This document shows positions 57,611-64,000 of a DNA stretch of 64,000 nt, in pieces. This stretch comes from Micromonospora sp. WMMD1082 (lineage in GTDB: Bacteria; Actinomycetota; Actinomycetes; Mycobacteriales; Micromonosporaceae), in assembly GCF_029626175.1 (NCBI RefSeq), contig NZ_JARUBM010000002.1, positions 1,860,001 through 1,924,000 on the forward strand. Direction: 5' to 3'. The translations under genes and the position numbers were made by a program. Below the pieces are notes generated by a model. The model did no database searches. It was not told the origin of the DNA and saw nothing but the letters and a program-made list of their open reading frames with translations. Numbering within the stretch: position 1 is the first letter of the stretch; every line of letters begins with the position of its first letter.

Positions 57611-57843
57611 CCTGCAGTCACCTCAGTCGGCGCGGCCGAGAGCCCCAGCTCACGCTCACGCATGATCGTGTAGATCCGGGCGATCTCCCGACGGATGACC
57701 TGCAGCCGCCGGTTGTTGTCCAGCTGCCCGGTCGCGGCCTGGACACGGAGGTTGAACAGCTCCGCCTTGGCCTCGCGCAGCTTCGTGACCAGCTCCTCCT
57801 CGGAGAGTTCACGCAGCTCGGCGGCCTTAACGCCCGCTGCCAT
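57607..57843 (-). CDS. rpmC: 50S ribosomal protein L29
   Basis: 78 residues, a two-helix hairpin: [49 protein letters not shown]. Located at the peptide exit tunnel, where the signal recognition particle and trigger factor dock. Overlaps rpsQ and the rplP stop. Confidence 0.99.
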   Translation of the reverse strand: MAAGVKAAELRELSEEELVTKLREAKAELFNLRVQAATGQLDNNRRLQVIRREIARIYTIMRERELGLSAAPTEVTAG

Positions 57844-58268
57844 CAGGATTCACCCACTTCGCGCGTCACAATGCGGCACTTCATCGGGAGCTTGTGGATC
57901 GCGCGACGCATCGCCTCTCGCGCGATCTGCTCGTTGGGGAAGGACATCTCGAAGAGCACCCGTCCCGGCTTCACATTGGCGACCCACCACTCGGGCGAGC
58001 CCTTACCGGAACCCATCCGGGTCTCCGCCGGCTTCTTCGTGAGGGCCTGGTCCGGGAAGATGGTGATCCAGACCTTGCCACCACGCTTGATGTGGCGGGT
58101 CATCGCGATACGCGCCGACTCGATCTGCCGGTTCGTCACGTACGCCGGCTCGAGAGCCTGGATCCCGAACTCGCCGAACACCACCCGGTTGCCGCCCTTG
58201 GACGCGCCGCTGCGGTCCGGGTGGTGCGGCTTGCGGAAGCCCTTCGGGGGCTTGCGCGGCATCAGCAT
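57843..58268 (-). CDS. rplP: 50S ribosomal protein L16
   Basis: 141 residues. The ATG at 58268 ([17 protein letters not shown]) is chosen because it is eight bases from GGAGG; a second ATG at 58262 is too far. [23 protein letters not shown] and [20 protein letters not shown] are conserved. It contacts A-site tRNA in the 50S subunit. Confidence 0.98.
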
Positions 58269-58271
58269 CTG

Positions 58272-59126
58272 TCAGCCCTCCTGCTGCGTTTCTGCCGCGG
58301 CGGCGACGGCGGACGGGTCCACCGGCTCGCCGCTCGGCGTCTCGGCCTGCTGCGCGACGGTCGTCGCGGCAGCCCGGCCGGCCTCGGTGCCACCGGAGGT
58401 CGTACCGGACGAACCGGACCGACCACGGCGCGGCCGCTCGGGACGGTCGCCACGCTCCCGGCGCGGGCGCGACGGCGCCTCGGCCGGGGCCTCCCGACCC
58501 GGCACCGCGTCACCCTTGTAGATCCAGACCTTCACGCCGATGCGGCCGAAGGTGGTACGCGCCTCGAAGAAGCCGTACTCGATGTTGGCCCGCAGCGTGT
58601 GCAGCGGAACCCGGCCCTCGCGGTAGAACTCCGTGCGGCTCATCTCGGCGCCGCCGAGGCGACCCGAGACCTGCACCCGGATGCCCTTGCACAGCGGGTT
58701 CTTCATCGCCGACTGCATCGCCTTGCGCATCGCCCGACGGAAGCTGACCCGGCTGGAGAGCTGCTCGGCCACGCCCTGGGCGACCAGCTGCGCGTCCGAC
58801 TCGGGGTTCTTCACCTCGATGATGTTCAGCTGCACCTGCTTGCCGGTGAGCTTCTCCAGCTCGCCGCGGATCCGGTCGGCCTCGGCACCCTTACGGCCGA
58901 TGACGATGCCCGGCCGGGCGGTGTGGATGTCGACCCGGACCCGGTCGCGGGTGCGCTCGATGTCGACCTTGGAAATGCCGGCGCGCTCCAGGCCCTTGGA
59001 CATCATCCGGCGGATCTTGACATCCTCGCCGATGTAGTCCTTGTAGAGCTTGTCCGCGAACCAGCGGGACTTCCAGTCGGTCGAGATGCCGAGCCGGAAC
59101 CCGTGCGGGTGAACCTTCTGACCCAT
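58272..59126 (-). CDS. rpsC: 30S ribosomal protein S3
   Basis: 284 residues. [22 protein letters not shown], the KH domain ([28 protein letters not shown]) and the C-terminal S3 domain end near residue 215. A Pro/Arg/Ala/Glu-rich tail of about 65 residues follows, typical of actinobacteria. Part of the mRNA entry site. Start overlaps the rplV stop (TAATG). Confidence 0.99.
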   Translation of the reverse strand: MGQKVHPHGFRLGISTDWKSRWFADKLYKDYIGEDVKIRRMMSKGLERAGISKVDIERTRDRVRVDIHTARPGIVIGRKGAEADRIRGELEKLTGKQVQLNIIEVKNPESDAQLVAQGVAEQLSSRVSFRRAMRKAMQSAMKNPLCKGIRVQVSGRLGGAEMSRTEFYREGRVPLHTLRANIEYGFFEARTTFGRIGVKVWIYKGDAVPGREAPAEAPSRPRRERGDRPERPRRGRSGSSGTTSGGTEAGRAAATTVAQQAETPSGEPVDPSAVAAAAETQQEG

Positions 59127-59581
59127 TACTCGGCGCCCTCCGTGTTGCTCTGCGTCTCGGCCGGTGCGGTCTGCTCCGCCGGGGCCGCCTTCTTCGCCGA
59201 CTGCTTCGGCGCGGCCGGCGCGACCGCCTCGACCGCCACGGTGATGTGGCAGGTGCGCTTACGGATCCGGTACGCCCGGCCCTGCGCCCGCGGCTGGAAC
59301 CGCTTCATGGTCGGGCCCTCGTCCACGAACGCCTCGCTGACGAGCAGCGCGTCGGGGTCCAGCCGCTCGTTGTTCTCCGCGTTGGCGATCGCACTCGCGA
59401 GCACCTTGTACACCTGCTCGCTCGCCGCCTGCGGCGCGAACTGCAGCACCGTGAGCGCCTCCTTCGCGGGCAGGCCGCGGACGAGGTTGACCACCCGGCG
59501 CGCCTTCATCGGCGAGATGCGCACGTACCGCGCAACCGCCCGCGCGCCCGGAAGCACCGGAGCGTCGCCCTTTCCTGGCAT
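59126..59581 (-). CDS. rplV: 50S ribosomal protein L22
   Basis: 151 residues. [31 protein letters not shown] and the extended loop [29 protein letters not shown] line the exit tunnel; this loop is where macrolide resistance mutations map in other bacteria. An Ala/Pro/Glu-rich tail of ~33 residues follows the core. Confidence 0.99.
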   Translation of the reverse strand: MPGKGDAPVLPGARAVARYVRISPMKARRVVNLVRGLPAKEALTVLQFAPQAASEQVYKVLASAIANAENNERLDPDALLVSEAFVDEGPTMKRFQPRAQGRAYRIRKRTCHITVAVEAVAPAAPKQSAKKAAPAEQTAPAETQSNTEGAE

Positions 59582-59621
59582 CGCTGTAACCCCTTGATCC
59601 TCTATCCGTATGCCCGCGGCG

Positions 59622-59903
59622 TCAGCGCCGGCGGCTCTTCCGGTCGTCCTTCTCGTGACCCTTGAACGTGCGGGTCAGCGCGAACTCGCCGAGCTTGTGC
59701 CCGACCATCGCCTCGGTCACGAACACCGGGACGTGCTTGCGTCCGTCGTGCACGGCGATCGTGTGCCCGAGCATCTCCGGGATGATCGTCGAGCGCCGCG
59801 ACCAGGTCTTGATGACGTTCTTGGAGCCCTTCTCGTTCTGCGTCTCCACCTTCTTGAGCAGGTGGTCGTCGATGAACGGGCCCTTCTTCAGGCTGCGAGG
59901 CAT
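59622..59903 (-). CDS. rpsS: 30S ribosomal protein S19
   Basis: 93 residues: [20 protein letters not shown], then [32 protein letters not shown] and [13 protein letters not shown]. Head of the 30S subunit, near the A-site finger. Forty bases separate it from rplV. Confidence 0.99.
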   Translation of the reverse strand: MPRSLKKGPFIDDHLLKKVETQNEKGSKNVIKTWSRRSTIIPEMLGHTIAVHDGRKHVPVFVTEAMVGHKLGEFALTRTFKGHEKDDRKSRRR

Positions 59904-59915
59904 GTCTTATCTCCC

Positions 59916-60755
59916 TCAGCCGCGCTTACGCGTGGCGTAGCGGCGGCGGACGATCAGCCGGTCACTCGGCTGGCCCTTACGACGGGTGCGGCCCTCGGGC
60001 TTACCCTGCGGGTTGACCGGGTGGCGACCACCGGAGGTCTTGCCCTCGCCACCACCGTGCGGGTGGTCGACCGGGTTCATGGCGACACCACGGACGGTCG
60101 GGCGCTTGCCCTTCCAGCGCATCCGGCCGGCCTTACCCCAGTTGATGTTCGACTGGTCGGCGTTGCCGATCTCGCCGATGCTGGCGCGGCAGCGCACGTC
60201 GACCCGCCGGATCTCACCCGACGGCATACGCAGGGTCGCGTACGCGCCCTCCCGGCCGAGCAGCTGGATGCCGACGCCGGCCGAGCGGGCCAGCTTGGCA
60301 CCGCCGCCCGGACGCAGCTCCACGTTGTGGATCGTGGTGCCGACCGGGATGTTGCGCAGCGGCAGGTTGTTGCCCGGCTTGATGTCGGCACTCGGACCCG
60401 ACTCGACGGCGTCGCCCTGCTTCAGGTCCTTCGGCGCGATGATGTAACGCTTCTCGCCGTCGGCGTAGTGCAGCAGCGCGATCCGCGCGGTGCGGTTCGG
60501 GTCGTACTCGATGTGCGCGACCTTGGCCGGCACGCCGTCCTTGTCGACCCGCTTGAAGTCGATCAGCCGGTACTGGCGCTTGTGGCCGCCGCCCTGGTGG
60601 CGAGCGGTGATCCGGCCGTGCGCGTTCCGGCCGCCCTTCTTGGGCAGCGGAGCCAGCAGCGACTTCTCGGGCGTCGACCGGGTGATCTCGGCGAAGTCGG
60701 CGACGCTCGAGCCACGCCGGCCCGGCGTCGTCGGCTTGTACTTACGGATAGCCAT
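59916..60755 (-). CDS. rplB: 50S ribosomal protein L2
   Basis: 279 residues. [15 protein letters not shown] at the start, and [31 protein letters not shown] carries the conserved histidine near the peptidyl transferase centre. A primary 23S-binding protein needed for subunit joining. Confidence 0.99.
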   Translation of the reverse strand: MAIRKYKPTTPGRRGSSVADFAEITRSTPEKSLLAPLPKKGGRNAHGRITARHQGGGHKRQYRLIDFKRVDKDGVPAKVAHIEYDPNRTARIALLHYADGEKRYIIAPKDLKQGDAVESGPSADIKPGNNLPLRNIPVGTTIHNVELRPGGGAKLARSAGVGIQLLGREGAYATLRMPSGEIRRVDVRCRASIGEIGNADQSNINWGKAGRMRWKGKRPTVRGVAMNPVDHPHGGGEGKTSGGRHPVNPQGKPEGRTRRKGQPSDRLIVRRRYATRKRG

Positions 60756-60767
60756 TGTCTACACCCC

Positions 60768-61070
60768 TCAGCTGACCGGGCCGCCGAAGGCGTCGATGCG
60801 GTCGCCCTCAGCCAGCTTCACCATCGCCCGCTTGGTGTCCTTGCGCTTGCCGAACCCGGTCCGGGTCCGCTTGCGCTTGCCCTCGCGGTTGAGCGTGTTG
60901 ACCGTCAGGACGCGGACGTTGAAGATCTGCTCGATGGCGATCTTGATCGCGGTCTTGTTCGCGTCCGGGTGCACCAGGAAGGTGTACCAGTTGCGGTTCA
61001 GCTCGCTGTAGCTCTTCTCGGAGACGACCGGCGCGACGATGATGTCGCGCGGATCGGCGATCGTGCTCAC
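60768..61070 (-). CDS. rplW: 50S ribosomal protein L23
   Basis: 100 residues: [54 protein letters not shown]. Tunnel-exit protein that docks trigger factor and SRP. GTG start overlaps the rplD stop as GTGA. Confidence 0.99.
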   Translation of the reverse strand: MSTIADPRDIIVAPVVSEKSYSELNRNWYTFLVHPDANKTAIKIAIEQIFNVRVLTVNTLNREGKRKRTRTGFGKRKDTKRAMVKLAEGDRIDAFGGPVS

Positions 61071-61744
61071 TTGCCACCCTCCTCGGTGGTCTCGCCGGAC
61101 CCGGCCGCCGGGCCGACCGCCGTCGGCAGCCCGAGGAACTCGTCCAGGGCCTCCTTCGTGAAGACCACGTCGTCGGCCACCAGCACGTCGTACGTGTTCA
61201 ACTGGCCGGACTCGATCAGGTGCACCCGCGGCTCGTTGCGCAGCGACACCCAGTTCAGCTCGTCGGTGCTGCTCAGCACGACCAGCACCCGACGGGCCTC
61301 GGTCAGCTTGGCGAGCGTGGCCAGCGCGGCCTTGGTCGACGGCTTCTCGCCCGAGACGAACGCCTCGACGACGTGCACCTGCCCGGCGCGGGCCCGGTCC
61401 GACAGGGCGCCGCGCAGCGCGGCGGCCTTCATCTTCTTCGGGGTGCGCTGGCTGTAGTCGCGCGGCACCGGGCCGTGGACGACGCCACCGCCGGCGAACT
61501 GCGGCGCGCGGATCGAGCCCTGCCGGGCCCGACCGGTGCCCTTCTGCTTGTACGGCTTCTTGCCGCCGCCAGAGACCTCGCCCCGGGTCTTGGTCTTGTG
61601 GGTGCCCTGCCGGGCCGCGGCGAGCTGCGCCACGACGACCTGGTGCATCAGCGCGATGTTCGCCTGCACGTCGAAGATGTCGGCGGGCAGCTCGACCGAG
61701 CCGGTCGCGGTGCCTTCGGAGTTCAGGACGTCAACGGTGGTCAC
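61067..61744 (-). CDS. rplD: 50S ribosomal protein L4
   Basis: 225 residues from a GTG overlapping the rplC stop (GTGA). The tunnel loop [45 protein letters not shown] is intact. In E. coli L4 also represses its own operon by binding the S10 leader; whether that holds here is unknown. Confidence 0.98.
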   Translation of the reverse strand: MTTVDVLNSEGTATGSVELPADIFDVQANIALMHQVVVAQLAAARQGTHKTKTRGEVSGGGKKPYKQKGTGRARQGSIRAPQFAGGGVVHGPVPRDYSQRTPKKMKAAALRGALSDRARAGQVHVVEAFVSGEKPSTKAALATLAKLTEARRVLVVLSSTDELNWVSLRNEPRVHLIESGQLNTYDVLVADDVVFTKEALDEFLGLPTAVGPAAGSGETTEEGGK

Positions 61745-62406
61745 TTGGCCGCACCGCCCTTCTTCGCCTTGGTCTTGGCCGCGGTGCGGACCAGGACCAG
61801 CGCGCCCTTGGGGCCGGGAATGGCGCCGCGGACGAGCAGGAGGTTGTTCTCGGTGTCGACCGCCTGGACGGTCAGGTTCTGCACGGTGTAGCGCACGCCG
61901 CCCATCCGGCCGGCCATCCGGGTGCCCTTGAAGACCCGGCCCGGGGTGGCGCAGGCCCCGATGGAGCCCGGCGAGCGGTGCTTGCGCTCGACACCGTGGC
62001 TGGCGCGCAGACCGTGGAAGCCGTGCCGCTTCATCGGGCCGGCGTAGCCCTTGCCCTTGGTCCTGCCGGTGACGTCGATCGAGACGCCGGCCGGGAACTC
62101 CTCGACCGTGACCTCCTGGCCGAGCGAGTAGTCCGCGGCGTCGGTGGTGCGCAGCTCGACGATATGCCGGCGCGGCGCCACGTCCGCCTTGGCGTAGTGC
62201 CCGCGCAGCGGCTTCTTGGCCTTGCGCGGATCGATCGTCCCGTACGCCAGCTGGACCGCGGAGTAACCGTCCTTGTCGGCGCCCCGAACCTGGGTGATGA
62301 CGCACGGGCCGGCCTGAACCACGGTCACCGGCACAACGCGGTTGTTGTCCCAGACCTGGGTCATGCCGAGCTTCGCGCCCAGGATCCCCTTAACTTGCCT
62401 GTCCAT
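61741..62406 (-). CDS. rplC: 50S ribosomal protein L3
   Basis: 221 residues: [35 protein letters not shown] at the start and [42 protein letters not shown] in the loop reaching the peptidyl transferase centre. Early 50S assembly protein. Eleven bases after rpsJ. Confidence 0.99.
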   Translation of the reverse strand: MDRQVKGILGAKLGMTQVWDNNRVVPVTVVQAGPCVITQVRGADKDGYSAVQLAYGTIDPRKAKKPLRGHYAKADVAPRRHIVELRTTDAADYSLGQEVTVEEFPAGVSIDVTGRTKGKGYAGPMKRHGFHGLRASHGVERKHRSPGSIGACATPGRVFKGTRMAGRMGGVRYTVQNLTVQAVDTENNLLLVRGAIPGPKGALVLVRTAAKTKAKKGGAAK

Positions 62407-62417
62407 GTGTCCGGTCC

Positions 62418-62726
62418 CTACAGCTTGATCTCGATGTCGACGCCAGCCGGCAGGTCGAGGCGCATGAGCGAGTCGACCGTCTTCGGGGTCGGGTCGATGA
62501 TGTCGATCAGTCGCTTGTGCGTACGCATCTCGAAGTGCTCGCGCGAGTCCTTGTACTTGTGCGGCGAGCGGATGACGCAGAAACGGTTGATCTCCGTGGG
62601 CAGCGGCACCGGGCCCGCGACCTGCGCCCCGGTGCGCGTCACCGTCTCGACGATCTTCCGAGCCGAGGAGTCGATGACCTCGTGGTCATAGGCCTTGAGC
62701 CGGATGCGGATCTTCTGTCCCGCCAT
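62418..62726 (-). CDS. rpsJ: 30S ribosomal protein S10
   Basis: 102 residues from the ATG at 62726: [45 protein letters not shown]. First gene of the S10 operon. S10 is also the NusE antitermination factor. An in-frame extension upstream is arginine/glycine-rich leader sequence and is rejected. Confidence 0.99.
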   Translation of the reverse strand: MAGQKIRIRLKAYDHEVIDSSARKIVETVTRTGAQVAGPVPLPTEINRFCVIRSPHKYKDSREHFEMRTHKRLIDIIDPTPKTVDSLMRLDLPAGVDIEIKL

Positions 62727-62920
62727 GGTGGCTTCTGTTCCTTCTCTCGATGCCGCTGTGTTGCGGGTGCCTGTACCGGCTGGCACAGGCCCTCTTCGCC
62801 CACCCCCGCGGTCGGGCGTGTCGCGCCCTGTGGCCAGGCTCCGCCCCGGGGCTCCGGAGCGATCCTGACCGCGGTGGGTCCAGGCGCCGATCGCGCTGAG
62901 GCGACCTGAACGCCGCGCGA

Positions 62921-62951
62921 GGGTGGTTGGCGGACGGGCCACCAACCACCC
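62921..62951 (-). terminator. Hairpin in the S10 operon leader
   Basis: GGGTGGTTGG (62921-62930) and CCAACCACCC (62942-62951) form a perfect 10-bp stem with an 11-base loop, about 195 bases before the rpsJ ATG. It lies downstream of the promoter candidate, so it is more likely an attenuator or regulatory stem than the tuf terminator. Confidence 0.55.
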
Positions 62952-63030
62952 CACGCCCGACTGCTCTGCCTACCCGGAGGTTCGACGGAAGCCGAACACG
63001 GGCAGCGAACTGTCGTTACGCAACCTGACT

Positions 63031-63060
63031 AGTATGCCGCACGACTGGCGGCGGGTCTAA
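63031..63060 (-). promoter_or_regulatory. Candidate promoter of the S10 operon
   Basis: On the minus strand TTAGAC (63060-63055) and CATACT (63036-63031) are separated by 18 bases, a fair match to vegetative sigma-factor boxes. It lies 15 bases after the tuf stop. Predicted by eye only. Confidence 0.42.
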
Positions 63061-63075
63061 TCGGGGTTACCCAGC

Positions 63076-64000
63076 TCACTTGATGATCTTGGTGACGCGA
63101 CCAGCGCCGACCGTACGGCCACCCTCCCGGATCGCGAACTTGAGGTTGTCCTCCATCGCGATGGGCTGGATCAGCTTCACGGTCATCGTGGTGTTGTCGC
63201 CCGGCATGACCATCTCGGTGCCCTCGGGAAGGGTGACGACACCGGTGACGTCCGTGGTCCGGAAGTAGAACTGCGGACGGTAGTTCTGGAAGAACGGCGT
63301 GTGCCGGCCACCCTCCTCCTTGGAGAGGATGTAGACGGTCGCCTCGAACTCGGTGTGCGGGGTCGTGGTGCCCGGCTTGACGACCACCATGCCGCGCTCG
63401 ACGTCCTCGCGCTTGATGCCCCGCAGCAGCAGACCGACGTTCTCACCCGCGCGGGCCTCGTCGAGCAGCTTGCGGAACATCTCGATGCCGGTGCAGACCG
63501 TCCGCTGCGACTTCTCGCGGATACCGACGATCTCCACCTCCTCGTTCGGCTTGAGGATGCCGCGCTCCGCGCGACCGGTGACGACGGTGCCCCGACCGGT
63601 GATCGTGAAGACGTCCTCGATCGGCATCAGGAACGGCCGGTCGGTCTCGCGCTCCGGCTGCGGAATCGCGGTGTCGACGGCGTTCATCAGCTCCAGCAGG
63701 CGACCGGTCCACTCTGGGTCACCCTCCAGGGCCTTCAGCGCCGAGACCCGCACGACCGGCAGGTCGTCGCCCGGGTACTCCTGCGACGAGAGCAGCTCGC
63801 GGACCTCGAGCTCTACGAGCTCCAGCAGCTCCTCGTCGTCGACCATGTCGCTCTTGTTCAGCGCCACGACGATGTACGGCACGCCGACCTGGCGGGCCAG
63901 CAGCACGTGCTCGCGGGTCTGCGGCATCGGGCCGTCGGTCGCCGCGACCACCAGGATCGCGCCGTCCATCTGGGCGGCACCGGTGATCATGTTCTTGATG
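63076..64000 (-). CDS. tuf: Elongation factor Tu (5-prime end outside the window)
   Basis: 307 C-terminal residues are visible; about 90 N-terminal residues, including the P-loop and the DxPGH motif, lie beyond position 64000. NKSD (guanine specificity) and SALKALEGD are present, followed by complete domains II and III ending in [17 protein letters not shown]. It delivers aminoacyl-tRNA to the ribosome. It is placed upstream of rpsJ, as expected for the str-S10 junction. Confidence 0.99.
   Translation of the reverse strand, partial: IKNMITGAAQMDGAILVVAATDGPMPQTREHVLLARQVGVPYIVVALNKSDMVDDEELLELVELEVRELLSSQEYPGDDLPVVRVSALKALEGDPEWTGRLLELMNAVDTAIPQPERETDRPFLMPIEDVFTITGRGTVVTGRAERGILKPNEEVEIVGIREKSQRTVCTGIEMFRKLLDEARAGENVGLLLRGIKREDVERGMVVVKPGTTTPHTEFEATVYILSKEEGGRHTPFFQNYRPQFYFRTTDVTGVVTLPEGTEMVMPGDNTTMTVKLIQPIAMEDNLKFAIREGGRTVGAGRVTKIIK

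Larger units (their letters stand above)
62727..63075. other. S10 operon leader and promoter region (349 bp, no gene)
   Basis: The region between tuf and rpsJ has no supported gene. It holds a promoter candidate just after tuf, a transcribed leader of about 300 bases and one perfect hairpin (62921-62951). The length of the leader suggests room for post-transcriptional control of the ribosomal operon. Confidence 0.65.

Overview
The window is 64 kb of very GC-rich DNA from an actinobacterium, most likely a member of the Micromonosporaceae (Micromonospora or Salinispora type). That family call is an inference. It rests on the gene order, GTG/TTG starts with strong GGAGG ribosome binding sites, a CvnABCD conservon, an F420-type LLM enzyme, a WXG100/DUF1023 pair, an NnaR-type nitrate regulator, and short dispersed repeats that encode [12 protein letters not shown] peptides. 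No tRNA, rRNA, CRISPR array, prophage or intact insertion sequence was seen.

Layout. 0.2-2.1 kb: a small ESX-like protein and a WXG100-alpha/beta-hydrolase fusion. 2.1-9.0 kb: glmS, a two-gene PLP operon (class I aminotransferase and threonine aldolase-like lyase), glmM, rpsI and rplM. 9.2-19.8 kb: a nitrate assimilation region with narK, a MazEF-like toxin-antitoxin pair, a methyltransferase, then an operon nasA - FAD/[2Fe-2S] electron-transfer protein - nirB - nirD - nnaR. A near-perfect four-half-site GlnR box lies in front of nasA. 19.8-26 kb: a cvnABCD signalling unit whose kinase-like subunit carries a NIT (nitrate/nitrite-sensing type) domain, and a divergent amino-acid-binding-type lipoprotein. 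26-30.3 kb: an orphan NitT/TauT-type ABC importer split between two divergent operons, together with an F420-type LLM oxidoreductase and a cupin. 30.7-33 kb: a large membrane protein with a proline/alanine-rich tail.

33-39.4 kb: a seven-gene thiamine operon on the minus strand (thiE, thiO, thiS, thiG, a second thiE/tenI-like gene, thiD, thiC) led by a TPP riboswitch that overlaps the thiE ribosome binding site. 39.5-44.9 kb: an aldo/keto reductase, an ABC-F ATPase, an RsmC-like methyltransferase, a one-TM membrane protein and truA. 45-64 kb: the ribosomal superoperon read on the minus strand, from tuf (cut by the window edge) through the S10, spc and alpha clusters to rplQ. secY-adk-map, a DUF1707 membrane protein, infA and rpmJ lie in it. 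rpmJ is too short for routine ORF lists and was found by reading the sequence.

Most of the window is core genome. The parts least explained by known genes are the non-coding structures: two copies of a SERSERT repeat placed exactly at gene ends, a repeat that supplies the thiE stop and thiO start, a 40-bp perfect palindrome between a transporter's binding-protein and permease genes, a 21-bp-arm inverted repeat at 30.4 kb, and a pair of interleaved inverted repeats at 33.05 kb that could fold as a pseudoknot. The orphan LLM/cupin/ABC locus and the NIT-domain conservon beside the nitrate genes are the best candidates for uncharacterised biology.
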